A DNA stretch of 64,000 nt, from assembly GCF_002215495.1 (NCBI RefSeq), contig NZ_CP021378.1:2728764-2792763 (forward strand), given 5' to 3'. Under the pieces are notes generated by a model. That model saw only the letters and a list, made by a program, of their open reading frames with translations. It was not told where the DNA came from and searched no databases. Below, one piece after another: positions 34,298 to 44,048 of this stretch (positions within the stretch are counted from its first letter, which is position 1; each line of letters starts with the position of its first letter). The stretch comes from Porphyrobacter sp. CACIAM 03H1. Lineage in GTDB: Bacteria > Pseudomonadota > Alphaproteobacteria > Sphingomonadales > Sphingomonadaceae. A program made the translations under genes and the position numbers.

Positions 34298-35055
34298 TGA
34301 TCAAGCCCCTCCTCCTTTCCGCCGCCGCCGCCCTCATGGCGCTGGCGACCGGCCCGGTGACCGCGCAGCAGCAGCAGCAGCAGCCAGCCGACCTCTCGCG
34401 TCCGGGCAGCGCCTTCGGCGCGCCCGAGAACCCCGGCAACTGGCAGACCACCATCGCCCGCACCGCGCGCGGCCACCTGATCGGCAATCCGGCGGCGGAT
34501 ACGAAGCTCATCGAGTTCATCAGCTACACCTGCCCGCATTGCGCCGATTTCGCCGCGCGGGGCGAACCGGCGCTCGAGATCGTGCTCCTGAAGCCGGGCA
34601 AGATGAACGTCGAGGTGCGTCCGGTGATCCGCAACGGGCTCGACCTCGCGGTGACCCTCCTTGCCCAGTGCGGCGATCCGGCGGGCTTCAAGGGCCGCCA
34701 CCAGGCGCTGATGCTCGCTCAGGCCGACTGGCTCGGCAAGGCGCGCGCGGCGCCCGCCAGCCAGCAGGCGATCTGGGAGCGCGGCGACAAGGCCGGCCGC
34801 GCCAATGCAGCCGCCGCGCTCGGGCTGACCGAGATGCTGGTGCGCCGCGGCCAGTCGCGCGCCGAGCTCGACGCCTGCATAGCCAACGACGCCGCCGCCA
34901 AGGCCATTCTCGCCAACGCCAAGGCCGACTACGCCGAATTCGCCGTGCCTGGCACGCCCAGCTTTGCGCTCGACGGCAAGCTACTTGAGGATGTCTACAG
35001 CTGGGAGGGGCTCTACCCCGTGCTCTCGGCGAAGTTCACCCCCACTGCGGGCTGA
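34294..35055 (+). CDS. Exported DsbA/thioredoxin-fold oxidoreductase with CPHC
   Basis: Protein of 253 residues. The Sec signal MIKPLLLSAAAALMALATGPVTA is followed by a run of six glutamines coded by a perfect (CAG)6 at 34366-34383. The active-site CPHC is in FISYTCPHCADFAARG and the cis-Pro loop is VPGTPSFAL. Predicted periplasmic disulfide oxidase. It is translationally coupled to dciA and followed by a second, diverged copy. Confidence 0.9.
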   Translation: MMIKPLLLSAAAALMALATGPVTAQQQQQQPADLSRPGSAFGAPENPGNWQTTIARTARGHLIGNPAADTKLIEFISYTCPHCADFAARGEPALEIVLLKPGKMNVEVRPVIRNGLDLAVTLLAQCGDPAGFKGRHQALMLAQADWLGKARAAPASQQAIWERGDKAGRANAAAALGLTEMLVRRGQSRAELDACIANDAAAKAILANAKADYAEFAVPGTPSFALDGKLLEDVYSWEGLYPVLSAKFTPTAG

Positions 35056-35167
35056 CCCCGCGCGAGTTGTTCACACTGTTCACAGCCCCCGGACGCGGGC
35101 GCGCTTGCCGCTCCAGCCTCTCAGGGGTTATCCCTTTCCCTTCGCTGTCCCGAGGATTGCCCCGACA

Positions 35168-35917
35168 ATGATCAAGACCCGCCTGCTCGCCCTTCCCCTG
35201 CTCGCGCTCGCGCCGCTGATGCTGGCCGCCTGCGACGATGCCGCGACCACCGACGGCGCCGGTGCCAGGGGCGAGCCCCTGCCCGCCGTCGCGCCGCCCG
35301 CCGGCCAGCAGTGGACCAATGTCGTCACCATCACGCCCGAGGGCGGCTACATGATGGGCAACCCCGATGCGCCGCTCAAGCTGGTCGAGTATGCCTCGCA
35401 CACCTGCGGTGCCTGCGCCAACTTCGCCAAGACCGGCAAGGAGCCGCTCAAGAACAAGTATGTCGCCAGCGGCACCGTCAGCTTCGAGCAGCGCGAGATC
35501 TTCCTCAATCCCTTCGACGCGGTGATCGCCACCCTCGCCCAGTGCGGGGCGAAGGAGCAGTTCCAGCCGCTCTCGGACGAGGTGTGGCAGAACCTCGAGA
35601 CCGTCTTCACCGGCCTGCAGGGCAACCCGCAGGCGGTCCAGGCGGCAGGCGCGCTGCCGCTGAACCAGCGCTTCGTCGCGATCGGGGAGGCGACGGGCCT
35701 GCTCGAATTCTTCGCCGCGCGCGGTCTCAGCGCCGATCAGGGCCGCGCCTGCCTCGCCGACACCACGAAGATCGAGGCGCTGGTCAAGAGCGTCGAGGCC
35801 AATCAGGCCAAGGACAAGGTCACCGGCACCCCGACCTTCTTCCTCAACGGCCAGCGGGTGGAAGGCACCACCTGGGACGTGCTCGAACCGGCCCTCCAGC
35901 GCGCCGGCGCGCGCTGA
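35168..35917 (+). CDS. DsbA-family thiol oxidoreductase lipoprotein with CGAC
   Basis: Protein of 249 residues. ATG 35168 starts a lipoprotein signal with lipobox LMLAAC (mature Cys about residue 21). The active-site pair is CGAC in YASHTCGACANFAKTG, unlike the CPHC of its neighbour, and the cis-Pro loop is VTGTPTFFLNG. Cys spacing and the helical insertion fit the DsbA-like subfamily found upstream of smc in sphingomonads. A 112-base gap with a doubled TGTTCACA separates it from the first copy, so it may have its own promoter. Confidence 0.88.
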   Translation: MIKTRLLALPLLALAPLMLAACDDAATTDGAGARGEPLPAVAPPAGQQWTNVVTITPEGGYMMGNPDAPLKLVEYASHTCGACANFAKTGKEPLKNKYVASGTVSFEQREIFLNPFDAVIATLAQCGAKEQFQPLSDEVWQNLETVFTGLQGNPQAVQAAGALPLNQRFVAIGEATGLLEFFAARGLSADQGRACLADTTKIEALVKSVEANQAKDKVTGTPTFFLNGQRVEGTTWDVLEPALQRAGAR

Positions 35918-35947
35918 GGCTGACGGGCGGGGGCGCCAAGTCAGCCG

Positions 35948-38900
35948 ATGCAGATCCACCGGCTCAAGCTCAGCGGGTTCAAGAGCTTCGTCGAGCCGGC
36001 GGAACTGCGCATCGAGCCCGGGCTGACCGGGGTCGTCGGGCCGAACGGCTGCGGCAAATCCAACCTGCTCGAAGCGATCCGCTGGGTCATGGGGGAAACC
36101 TCGGCCAAGTCGATGCGCTCTGGCGGGATGGAGGACGTGATCTTCGCGGGCACCTCCACAAGGCCACCCCGCGACTTCGCCGAAGTGGTGCTCCACGCCG
36201 AGGATGACGGCGGCGAGGAGCTGGTCGTCACCCGCCGGATCGAGCGCGGGGCGGGCAGCGCCTACCGCGTCAACGGGCGCGACGTGCGCGCCAAGGACGT
36301 GGCGCTCACCTTCGCCGATGCCGCCACCGGCGCGCACTCCCCGGCGCTGGTCAGCCAGGGCAAGATCGCGCAGGTGATCGCCGCAAGGCCCGCCGAACGC
36401 CGCGCGATGCTTGAGGAAGCGGCGGGGATCGCCGGCCTCCACGTCCGCCGCAAGGATGCCGAGAGCAAGCTGCGCGGGGCCGAAGCGAACCTCGCCCGGC
36501 TCGAGGACCTGATGGCCGGGCTCGACGCGCAGATCGCGAGTCTGAAGCGGCAGGCCAAGCAGGCCGAACGCTACACCGAACTCACGAACCGCATCCAGGC
36601 GGCCGAGGCGCGGCTGCTCTTCGCCCGCTGGCGCGAGGCCGCCGCCGCCGCCAAGGCCGCACGCGCCGCAGCCGAGGAGGCGGAGACCAAGGTCGCGCAG
36701 GCGCAGAAGCTGGTCGAGATCGCCCAGAAGCAGCAGGCCGAGGCGGCGCAGGCGCTCGCCGAAGCGCGCGACGAGCTTGCCGACCGGCGCGACGATGCCA
36801 GCGCCCACGGGCACCGCATGGCCGCGCTTGCCGAAAAGCTCGACGCTGCCGAAACGCGGCTCGCCGATCTCGAACGGCAGCGCAAGCGGCTCGAGGAGGA
36901 CCGCTCGGATGCCGACCGCCTGACCAATGCCGCGGTCGAGGCGCTGGCTCGGCTGACGCAGGAACTCGCCGCCAGCCGCGAGGCCGCTGCTGCCGCCGAA
37001 GCGGCCCGCCCGCTGCTCGCCGAAAAGGCCGAGGACAAGGAACGCGCTGCCCGCGCCGCCGAACTCGCGCTCGCCAAGGCGACTGCCGATCAGGCCGGGG
37101 TCGAGGCCGAGTGGCGCGTCGCCGAAGCCGCCGTCGAGCAGGCCGAGGCGCGCCTCGCCCGGATCGAGGCCGAGGCCGCGCGCATCGCGCGCGCCCGCGC
37201 CGATCTCGAAAGCGCGGGCGATCCCGAAGCCGATGTCATCGCTGCGCGCGAGGCGGCAGACCTCGCCGCCGACGACCTTGCCCGGCTGCGCGCGAAACTT
37301 GCCGAGGATCAGGCGCGCAAGGGCGAATTGCAGACCGCGCGCGACGAGGCCGCCAGTGCGCTTGCCGCGGCGCGCGCCGAACTCGCCGGCGTCGAGCGCG
37401 AGCACACCGCCCTCGCCCGCGACCGCGAGGCGCGGGCCAAGCGCGAAGCAGGGCGGCAGGGCATGGCGACCCCGCTCGACCGCGTCACCGTCACCCCCGG
37501 CTACGAACGCGCGCTCGCCGCCGTGCTGGGGCGAGATGGCAAGTCCCCCCTTGGCGCGCCCGCGGGGACGCCCGACGGGCGCTTCTGGACCGGGGCCGCC
37601 GCGCCGAAGCCGGTGGCCGACAGCCTGGCAAAGCGCCTCTCGCAATGCCCCGAGGAACTCGCCGCCCGCCTCGCGCTGGTGCATTGCGTGGACGAGGACG
37701 ACGGCCGCACGCTCGCGCCGGGCGAATGGCTGGTGACCCGCGCCGGGCACCTCAGGCGCTGGGACGGCTTCGTCGCCCGCGGCGAAGGCGCGGCCGAGGC
37801 GGCGCAGCTCGAGGCAGCCAACCGCTTTGCCGAACTCGAAGCCGCCCTTCCCCCCCTGCGGACCGCGGCCGCCGCAGCCGAGGCCGAGGACAAGGCTGTG
37901 CGCGAGGAACTCGCGGCACTCCAGACAGGCCTCGTCGCGCAGGAACGCAGCATCGCAGGCGCGATCGAGGCGGAGCGGCAGGCGCTGCGGCGGCTCGATC
38001 AGGCCGAGGCCGCGAAGGAACGCCTAGCCGCGCGCCTCGCCGAACTCGCCGCCAGCGCGTCCGACATCGACGCGCAGGTCGCCGCCGCGAAGGGCGAGGT
38101 CGAAACGGCCCGCGAAGCCTGCACGCGCCTTCCCGCGAAGGATGCCGGACGCGCCGCGCTCGAGGCGGCGCAGGCGAAGAACGCCGCCGCCCGCGCCGCG
38201 GTGCAGGCCGCGCTCGCCGATCTCGCCGCGCAGGACCAGGCGCTCGCCGTCGCGCGCGAAAGGCTCGCGGCGCAGACCGCCGACCACGCCGGATGGCAGG
38301 CGCGCTCCTCCGATGCCGAGCGGCGCATGGCCGAGACCACCCGCCGCCTCGCCGAGATCGCCGAGGAACACGCGGTCCACGCCGGCAAGCCTGCAATGCT
38401 GGCCGCCGAGATCGAGGCAGGCGAGGCGACCCGCAACCGCCTCGCCGAGGAACTCGCCGCCGCCGACGCGGTGATGCGCGAGGCCGACGCCCGCCAGCGC
38501 ACTGCCGATGCGGCGCTGTCGCAGGCGACCGAAGTGCTGGCTCAGGCCCGAGAGAGCCGCGCCAGCCTCGCCGCGCGCGCCGAGAACGAGGAGCTGCGCC
38601 GCGCCGAGATGGCCCGCATCTCGGGCGAACGCTTCCAGTGCCCGCCCCCGCTGCTGGGCGAACGCTTCGGCTTCGACGAGAACGACCTCGCCCCCGCTGC
38701 CGACGAGTCCGCCGAGCTGGAAAAGCTCACCGCCGCGCGCGAACGGATCGGCCCGGTCAATCTGGTGGCGGCAGACGAACTCGCCCGGATCGAGGCCGAG
38801 CACGGCTCGTCCGCCGAGGAGCAGGCGGAACTGGTCGAGGCCATCGCCCGCCTGCGCGGCTCGATCGGGAGCCTGAACCGCGAGGGTCGCGAGCGCCTGC

Positions 38901-39370
38901 GCGCCGCCTTCGAGGCGGTCGACGGACATTTCCGCGTCCTCTTCACGCGCCTGTTCGAGGGCGGTCAGGCGCATCTGGCGCTGGTCGATTCCGACGATCC
39001 GCTCGAAGCGGGCCTCGAGATCTACGCCCAGCCGCCGGGCAAGCGGCTGCAATCGCTGTCGCTGCTCTCGGGCGGGGAGCAGGCGTTGACCGCCACGGCG
39101 CTGATCTTCGCACTGTTCCTCACCAACCCGGCCCCGATCTGCGTGCTCGACGAAGTCGACGCGCCGCTCGACGATGCCAATGTCGAACGCTTCTGCGACC
39201 TGCTGGAATCGATGGTCGCCACCACCACGACGCGTTACCTGATCGTCACCCACAACGCGGTGACGATGAGCCGGATGCACCGCCTGTTCGGGGTGACGAT
39301 GGCCGAGAAAGGCGTCTCGCGCCTCGTCAGTGTCGATCTGGGCGAGGCCGCGCTGCTGGCGGCGGAGTAG
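35948..39370 (+). CDS. smc: Chromosome segregation protein SMC
   Basis: Protein of 1140 residues. Walker A GPNGCGKSN (31-39) in the N-terminal head; long Ala/Glu/Arg-rich coiled coils (about 165-500 and 660-920); a hinge around residues 500-610; and a C-terminal head with the ABC signature SLLSGGEQALTATAL and Walker B ICVLDEVDAPLDDAN. SMC with ScpAB loads at the origin and extrudes DNA loops; scpA and scpB are not in this window. The coiled coils are extremely alanine-rich (runs of Glu-Ala and Arg-Ala), reflecting high GC. It starts 30 bases after the second dsbA. Confidence 0.97.
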   Translation: MQIHRLKLSGFKSFVEPAELRIEPGLTGVVGPNGCGKSNLLEAIRWVMGETSAKSMRSGGMEDVIFAGTSTRPPRDFAEVVLHAEDDGGEELVVTRRIERGAGSAYRVNGRDVRAKDVALTFADAATGAHSPALVSQGKIAQVIAARPAERRAMLEEAAGIAGLHVRRKDAESKLRGAEANLARLEDLMAGLDAQIASLKRQAKQAERYTELTNRIQAAEARLLFARWREAAAAAKAARAAAEEAETKVAQAQKLVEIAQKQQAEAAQALAEARDELADRRDDASAHGHRMAALAEKLDAAETRLADLERQRKRLEEDRSDADRLTNAAVEALARLTQELAASREAAAAAEAARPLLAEKAEDKERAARAAELALAKATADQAGVEAEWRVAEAAVEQAEARLARIEAEAARIARARADLESAGDPEADVIAAREAADLAADDLARLRAKLAEDQARKGELQTARDEAASALAAARAELAGVEREHTALARDREARAKREAGRQGMATPLDRVTVTPGYERALAAVLGRDGKSPLGAPAGTPDGRFWTGAAAPKPVADSLAKRLSQCPEELAARLALVHCVDEDDGRTLAPGEWLVTRAGHLRRWDGFVARGEGAAEAAQLEAANRFAELEAALPPLRTAAAAAEAEDKAVREELAALQTGLVAQERSIAGAIEAERQALRRLDQAEAAKERLAARLAELAASASDIDAQVAAAKGEVETAREACTRLPAKDAGRAALEAAQAKNAAARAAVQAALADLAAQDQALAVARERLAAQTADHAGWQARSSDAERRMAETTRRLAEIAEEHAVHAGKPAMLAAEIEAGEATRNRLAEELAAADAVMREADARQRTADAALSQATEVLAQARESRASLAARAENEELRRAEMARISGERFQCPPPLLGERFGFDENDLAPAADESAELEKLTAARERIGPVNLVAADELARIEAEHGSSAEEQAELVEAIARLRGSIGSLNREGRERLRAAFEAVDGHFRVLFTRLFEGGQAHLALVDSDDPLEAGLEIYAQPPGKRLQSLSLLSGGEQALTATALIFALFLTNPAPICVLDEVDAPLDDANVERFCDLLESMVATTTTRYLIVTHNAVTMSRMHRLFGVTMAEKGVSRLVSVDLGEAALLAAE

Positions 39371-39373
39371 CGA

Positions 39374-39805
39374 TCAGGCCTCGAGCGCCGCCGCGAGTCT
39401 GGCGCGCACGGCCTTAAGGCCGGCGATTATCTCGGCCATGTCGGGCCCTTCGGGGACCACCACCCGCACCCCGGGCGCGGCATCGGGTTCGGCATCGGCC
39501 CTGCGGTCGCCGCTGCGGCGATCGTCCTTGCGGCGGTCGAGCGGGGACTTTGCGGCGGCGCGCAGCACCGCCTCGGCACCCTTGAGGGTGTAGCCTTCGC
39601 GGTTCACCAGCCGGTCGATGGTCTTCACCAGCTCGACATCGGCAGCGCGGTAATAGCGTCGCCCGCCGCTGCGTTTCAGCGGCTTCAGCAGCGGGAACTG
39701 CGCCTCCCAGTATCTGAGCACGTGAGGCCGGATGCCGAGCGCCTCGCTGACTTCGCCGATGGTGCGCAGCGCGCCCTCGTCCTTGCCGTCATCGAAACCG
39801 GTCAT
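39374..39805 (-). CDS. MerR family transcriptional regulator
   Basis: Protein of 143 residues with the MerR helix-turn-helix TIGEVSEALGIRPHVLRYWE and wing KRSGGRRYYRAADVELV. The C-terminal part is short, with KDDRRSGDRR and no metal-binding cysteines, so a drug- or metal-sensing role is not supported. The fabH-ihfA-merR order is conserved in alphaproteobacteria. It starts 19 bases after the ihfA stop and ends three bases from the convergent smc stop. Confidence 0.9.
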   Translation of the reverse strand: MTGFDDGKDEGALRTIGEVSEALGIRPHVLRYWEAQFPLLKPLKRSGGRRYYRAADVELVKTIDRLVNREGYTLKGAEAVLRAAAKSPLDRRKDDRRSGDRRADAEPDAAPGVRVVVPEGPDMAEIIAGLKAVRARLAAALEA

Positions 39806-39824
39806 CTGGCCTCACCTCTTGCTC

Positions 39825-40124
39825 TCACCCCTTGGCGATCCGTTCCTTGAGCAGCTGGCTCGCGCGGAAGGTCATCACCCGTCGGGGGGTGATCGGCACC
39901 TCGATCCCGGTCTTGGGATTGCGGCCGATCCGTTCGTTCTTGTCGCGCAGCACGAAGCTGCCGAAGCCCGAAATCTTCACGTTCTCGCCCTTGGCGAGCG
40001 CATCGCTCATCTTGGCGAGAATTGCCTCGACCAGATCGAGCGACTCGGCCCGGCTGAAGCCCATCTTGCGATTGATGGTCTCCGCCAGATCGGCGCGGGT
40101 CAAAGTCCCAACCGAACGCATCAT
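39825..40124 (-). CDS. ihfA: Integration host factor subunit alpha
   Basis: Protein of 99 residues. ATG 40124 is supported by AAGGAGAA 6 bases upstream; a second ATG follows at once. HU/IHF fold with [38 protein letters not shown] and the DNA-intercalating proline in [14 protein letters not shown] bends DNA by about 160 degrees as a heterodimer with IhfB, which is encoded elsewhere. Confidence 0.95.
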   Translation of the reverse strand: MMRSVGTLTRADLAETINRKMGFSRAESLDLVEAILAKMSDALAKGENVKISGFGSFVLRDKNERIGRNPKTGIEVPITPRRVMTFRASQLLKERIAKG

Positions 40125-40264
40125 GCGATTTCTCCTTCGCGGCGCGACCCGAAAGAAGGTTTTCTGCTTACGATTTTTCTCGCGCCTTTGCAAAGCGATG
40201 CCATGCCGGGGCTTGAGTTTTCAGCAATTGTGTTAGCGAAAGGGACAGACGCGGCTCTGCGCGG

Positions 40265-41239
40265 TCACATGCGGATGAGGCTCGCACCCCAGGTGAAGCC
40301 GCCGCCCATCGCCTCGAGCATGACGAGATCGCCGGGCTTGATCCGCCCGTCCTTGCGCGCGACATCGAGCGCCAGCGGCACCGAGGCGGCCGAGGTGTTG
40401 GCGTGATCCTGCACCGTGACGATCACCCTTTCGGGCGCGATGCCGAGCTTCTTCGCGGTCGCGTCGAGGATCCGGGCATTGGCCTGGTGCGGCACCACCC
40501 AGTCGATCGCGTCGGCGGAAATGCCTGTCTCCTCAAGCACTTCCCTGAGCACACCCGACAGGTTGACGACCGCGTGGCGGAACACTTCCTGCCCGCGCAT
40601 CCGCACATGGCCGACGGTCCGCGTGGTCGAGGGGCCGCCGTCGACATAGAGCAGATCGTGCTGCGCGCCGTCGGCATGGAGCCGCGAGGCGAGGATCCCC
40701 GGCGCGTCCTTGCCGCCCGGCTCGCCCGAGGGCGCCTCGAGCACCACTGCCCCGGCCCCGTCGCCGAACAGCACGCAGGTGGTGCGGTCCTCCCAGTCGA
40801 GGATGCGGCTGAAGGTTTCCGCGCCGATCACCAGCGCGCGCTTCGCCATGCCGGTCCTCAACAGCGAATCGGCGACGCTCAGGGCATAGAGGAAGCCCGA
40901 GCACACCGCCGCGACATCGAAGGCGACCCCGCCGTTGCACCCCAGCGCGGCCTGCACCTTGGTGGCGGTGGCGGGGAAGGTGTTGTCGGGGGTGGCAGTG
41001 GCGAGAACGATCAGCCCGATGCTCGACGCCTCGACCCCGGCATCGGCAAGCGCGGCGCGGGCGGCGGCGATGGCGAGGGTGGAGGTGGTCTCGTCGTCAC
41101 CGGCGATATGGCGCTGACGGATGCCGGTGCGCGCGGTGATCCATTCGTCCGAGGTGTCGACCTTCTCCGCCAGTTCGGCGTTGGTCACGATCCGGCGCGG
41201 CAGGGCCGAACCGGTGCCGAGCACGCGCGATCCGGTCAC
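40265..41239 (-). CDS. fabH: 3-oxoacyl-ACP synthase III FabH
   Basis: Protein of 324 residues. Catalytic triad: Cys113 in [11 protein letters not shown], His in [12 protein letters not shown] and Asn in [14 protein letters not shown]. FabH starts fatty-acid chains by joining acetyl-CoA to malonyl-ACP. The [15 protein letters not shown] and C-terminal [13 protein letters not shown] motifs are standard. It overlaps the plsX stop by four bases, so the two are coupled. Confidence 0.97.
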   Translation of the reverse strand: MTGSRVLGTGSALPRRIVTNAELAEKVDTSDEWITARTGIRQRHIAGDDETTSTLAIAAARAALADAGVEASSIGLIVLATATPDNTFPATATKVQAALGCNGGVAFDVAAVCSGFLYALSVADSLLRTGMAKRALVIGAETFSRILDWEDRTTCVLFGDGAGAVVLEAPSGEPGGKDAPGILASRLHADGAQHDLLYVDGGPSTTRTVGHVRMRGQEVFRHAVVNLSGVLREVLEETGISADAIDWVVPHQANARILDATAKKLGIAPERVIVTVQDHANTSAASVPLALDVARKDGRIKPGDLVMLEAMGGGFTWGASLIRM

Positions 41240-42321
41240 GCGGGAGCCTCGCTGTCCTTCGGCGTCGCCGCGCGCCCGTTCTGGCGCAGCGCGCCTTCGC
41301 CGAGGCGCGAGAGATCCTGCGCGATCCGCTCGGTCAGCTTGTTCTCGAGCAGGCGAGCCGTCACAGCGACCGCATGGGCGACGCCCTTGGCCGTCGCGCT
41401 GCCGTGGCTCTTCACCACCACCCCGTTGAGCCCGAGGAAGACCGCGCCGTTGTGGTTGTTCGGATCGAGATGGTGGCGCAGCAGCTCGGTCGCCGGGCGC
41501 GAGACCAGGAAGCCGATCTTGCTCCGCAGCGAGGAAGTGAAGGCCTGGCGCAGCAGATCGGTGACGAAGCGCGCCGAACCCTCGATCGCCTTCAGCGCGA
41601 TATTGCCCGAAAAGCCGTCGGTGACGACGACATGGGTCTCGCCGCGGTTGATCTTGTCGCTTTCGACGAAGCCGTCGAACTGGAGCGCGAGGCCATCGCC
41701 GGCCGATGCGGCGGTGAGCATCGCTGCCGCATCGCGCAGTTCCTCGGTGCCCTTGATCTCTTCGGTGCCGATGTTGAGCAGGCGCACCACCGGCTTGTCG
41801 AAGCCGTTGACGATCCGCGAATAGGCCGCGCCCATCACCGCGAACTGGACGAGGTTCCTCGCGTCCGCCTCGGTATTGGCGCCGAGGTCGAGCATGACAA
41901 CGTCATGCGCCTGCAAGGTCGGCATGATCGCGGCGAGCGCCGGACGGTCGATTCCCGGCATGGTGCGGAGCGCGAGCTTGCTCATCGCCATCAGCGCACC
42001 GGTGTTGCCCGCGCTGACCGCGGCCCCGGCATCGCCGGTCTTCACCGCGTTGACGGCAAGGCCCATCGAGGTGGTCTTGGCGCGGCGGATCGCCTTGCTG
42101 GGCAGCTCGTCCCCGCCCACCACGTCGTCGCAGTGGAGGATTTCGGAGGCCGCGCGCAGGTTCGGGTGGTTGTCGAGCGCCGCTTCGATCCGCGCGCCAT
42201 CGCCCACCAACAGGAACTTGAATTTGTCGTGCTGGCGGCGGGCGAGGGCCGCGCCCTCGACCATCACGCGCACGCCTTCATCTCCGCCCATCGCATCGAC
42301 AGCGATACGGGGCAGGCTCAT
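41236..42321 (-). CDS. plsX: Phosphate acyltransferase PlsX
   Basis: Protein of 361 residues. ATG 42321 has GGAG 9-10 bases upstream; an ATG three codons earlier overlaps that site. Landmarks are [11 protein letters not shown] at the N-terminus, [31 protein letters not shown] and [16 protein letters not shown]. PlsX converts acyl-ACP to acyl-phosphate, the donor for PlsY. The rpmF-plsX-fabH order is conserved widely. Confidence 0.97.
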   Translation of the reverse strand: MSLPRIAVDAMGGDEGVRVMVEGAALARRQHDKFKFLLVGDGARIEAALDNHPNLRAASEILHCDDVVGGDELPSKAIRRAKTTSMGLAVNAVKTGDAGAAVSAGNTGALMAMSKLALRTMPGIDRPALAAIMPTLQAHDVVMLDLGANTEADARNLVQFAVMGAAYSRIVNGFDKPVVRLLNIGTEEIKGTEELRDAAAMLTAASAGDGLALQFDGFVESDKINRGETHVVVTDGFSGNIALKAIEGSARFVTDLLRQAFTSSLRSKIGFLVSRPATELLRHHLDPNNHNGAVFLGLNGVVVKSHGSATAKGVAHAVAVTARLLENKLTERIAQDLSRLGEGALRQNGRAATPKDSEAPA

Positions 42322-42359
42322 GGCGCTCATCTCCGGTCTATTGTCCAGGCCAGCGGCGA

Positions 42360-42536
42360 TCAGCCGACGGCGACAACCTGACGCCCGTTATAGTGGCCGC
42401 AGTGGCCGCAGATGTTGTGCGGGCGCTTCAGCTCGCCGCAGTTCGGGCATTCGTGGAACGCCTCGACCTTCAGGGCATCGTGCGAGCGACGCATGCCGCG
42501 ACGGGAAGGCGAAACTTTTCTCTTGGGGACAGCCAT
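42360..42536 (-). CDS. rpmF: 50S ribosomal protein L32
   Basis: A short gene of 58 codons plus stop. The product begins [20 protein letters not shown] and contains the zinc ribbon CPNC...CGHC followed by [11 protein letters not shown], a complete L32 of the zinc-binding type. It opens the rpmF-plsX-fabH run, 38 bases before the plsX start, and is preceded by a promoter-like pair of boxes. Confidence 0.97.
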   Translation of the reverse strand: MAVPKRKVSPSRRGMRRSHDALKVEAFHECPNCGELKRPHNICGHCGHYNGRQVVAVG

Positions 42537-42679
42537 GGCGGCACCAATTCCTCAAATAAACAACGTGCGCGCCATCGGCGCCTGCGATTCTCGAAGGCCG
42601 CCCTTACGGCAAGGAGGGCTGGCGCACAAGCGCGAGGCTGTGCGGGCTTTCCTTGGCCAGCAGCGGCGGGAAGGCGCGC

Positions 42680-42707
42680 GCTATAGCGGAAAAATCGCGC
42701 GTTGCAA
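42680..42707 (-). promoter_or_regulatory. Predicted promoter of rpmF-plsX-fabH
   Basis: On the minus strand TTGCAA (42707-42702) and TATAGC (42685-42680) are separated by 16 bases. The start would be near 42673, leaving a leader of about 135 bases before rpmF. The rest of the 42537-42760 gap shows no other gene. Confidence 0.4.
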
Positions 42708-42760
42708 CCCGCGAGCGCGCGCCCTAGCACGAGGGCACATCAACGAGGGGATCTCCGTCC

Positions 42761-43156
42761 ATGATCATGCTTCCCGTGACGCTCGCGGCCGCGGCCGCTG
42801 CGGCCGTGCTCAACCTGTGGCTTTCGATCCGCGTCGGCGCGGTGCGGCGCGCGCTGTCGATCAGCGTCGGCGACGGCGGAAGCGACAGCCTGCAACGCCG
42901 GATGCGGGCGCAGGCCAACTTCGTCGAGAACACGCCTTTCGTGCTGGCGCTGATTGCCGCCATCGAGCTGGCCGGCAAGGGCGGCGGGTGGCTGAGCCTG
43001 GTCGCAGCGGCCTACATGATCGCCCGGGTGCTGCACGGCTTCGGCATGGACGGCGGCAACTGGGGCTGGGGCCGGATGGTCGGAACGCTGGTGACGATGC
43101 TGGTGCTGCTGGGCCTCGCCGTGGTCGCGGCGCTGGTGGGCGCAGGGGTGATGTGA
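42761..43156 (+). CDS. MAPEG family membrane protein
   Basis: Protein of 131 residues with four membrane helices. The loop after helix 1 carries RMRAQANFVENTPFVL, the glutathione-site signature (RAQ.N..E) of membrane-associated eicosanoid/glutathione proteins, and ARVLHGFGM follows helix 3. Bacterial members may be glutathione transferases, but substrates are unknown. The start follows a short purine-poor leader. It converges on the MBL gene with a shared hairpin between them. Confidence 0.88.
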   Translation: MIMLPVTLAAAAAAAVLNLWLSIRVGAVRRALSISVGDGGSDSLQRRMRAQANFVENTPFVLALIAAIELAGKGGGWLSLVAAAYMIARVLHGFGMDGGNWGWGRMVGTLVTMLVLLGLAVVAALVGAGVM

Positions 43157-43258
43157 TCCGCCAAATGAAGGCTCTCACCGGCCCGCCAACGGACAGGCCG
43201 CAAGACCGACCGGCCGCCCGCAGGTGCCCGTAGCGGAGCGAAGGAACAGCACCGAGGA

Positions 43259-43280
43259 CGACCCCGCGGAGGCGGGGTCG
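43259..43280. terminator. Bidirectional terminator-like hairpin
   Basis: CGACCCCGC (43259-43267) and GCGGGGTCG (43272-43280) form a perfect 9-bp stem with a GGAG loop between the convergent MAPEG and MBL genes. It lacks strong T-runs on either side, so termination would be weak or need Rho. Confidence 0.5.
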
Positions 43281-43283
43281 CAA

Positions 43284-43955
43284 TCAAGAAAGCGCGTAGT
43301 CGCTTACGAAGGCATTGGTCTTGCGCTCGCGCCCGAAGGTGCTGGTCGGGCCGTGGCCGGGGATGAACATCACGTCCTCGCCGAGCGGCCAGAGGCGCTG
43401 GGTGATGGAATCGATCAGGTCCTGATGGTTGCCGCGCGGGAAGTCCGTGCGGCCGATCGAGCCCTGGAACAGCACATCGCCGACGATCGCGAAGCGGCTG
43501 GGCTCGTGGAAGAATACCACGTGGCCCGGCGTGTGGCCGGGACAGTGGATCACGTCGAGCGTGAGTTCGCCCACCGTCACCGTGTCGCCGTGCTGGAGCC
43601 AGCGGGTCGGAGTGAAGCTCTTGGCAACCATCCCCCAGCGCGGGCCGTCATCGTCCAATTGGTCGATCCAGAAGCGGTCGTCCTCGTGCGGGCCTTCGAT
43701 CGGCAGGCCCAGTTCGTCCGCCAGCATCCCGGTCTGGCCGCAGTGGTCGAGGTGCCCGTGGGTGACGAGCAGCTTTTCGAGCGTGACACCCGCCTTGGCG
43801 ACGCCCTCCTTGAGCTTGTCGAGATCACCGCCCGGATCGACCAGCGCGCCCTTCATGGTCTTCGTGCACCAGATCAGCGAGCAGTTCTGCTGGAGCGGCG
43901 TCACCGGAATGATCGCGGCGCGCATGGGGAGTTGGGGTGCGGGGGTGTCGGTCAT
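43284..43955 (-). CDS. MBL-fold metallo-hydrolase, glyoxalase II-like
   Basis: Protein of 223 residues. The metal motif THGHLDHCG (HxHxDH), PGHTPGHVVFF, IVGDVLFQGSIGRTD and the final GHGPTSTFGRE match the YcbL/GloB-like group of type II glyoxalases, which bind two metal ions. No rhodanese or persulfide-dioxygenase signature is seen. Transcribed alone. Confidence 0.9.
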   Translation of the reverse strand: MTDTPAPQLPMRAAIIPVTPLQQNCSLIWCTKTMKGALVDPGGDLDKLKEGVAKAGVTLEKLLVTHGHLDHCGQTGMLADELGLPIEGPHEDDRFWIDQLDDDGPRWGMVAKSFTPTRWLQHGDTVTVGELTLDVIHCPGHTPGHVVFFHEPSRFAIVGDVLFQGSIGRTDFPRGNHQDLIDSITQRLWPLGEDVMFIPGHGPTSTFGRERKTNAFVSDYALS

Positions 43956-44048
43956 GGGCGCAAGATAGCCCTTGTGGCAAGACTGGCAAGTGACGGGAAA
44001 TTAACGACTGCCCTGCCATGTTGTCGTGAATTTACAGGGAGGTGCGAT

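Noticed and set aside
35060..35170. Replication origin near dciA and smc
   Set aside because: Only two imperfect DnaA-like boxes, no AT-rich unwinding element, and no dnaA, dnaN or parAB nearby.
35036..37750. Long antisense frame opposite the second dsbA and smc
   Set aside because: Composition is Gly/Leu/Arg-rich noise from reading alanine-rich coiled-coil codons backwards; no start signal or domain.
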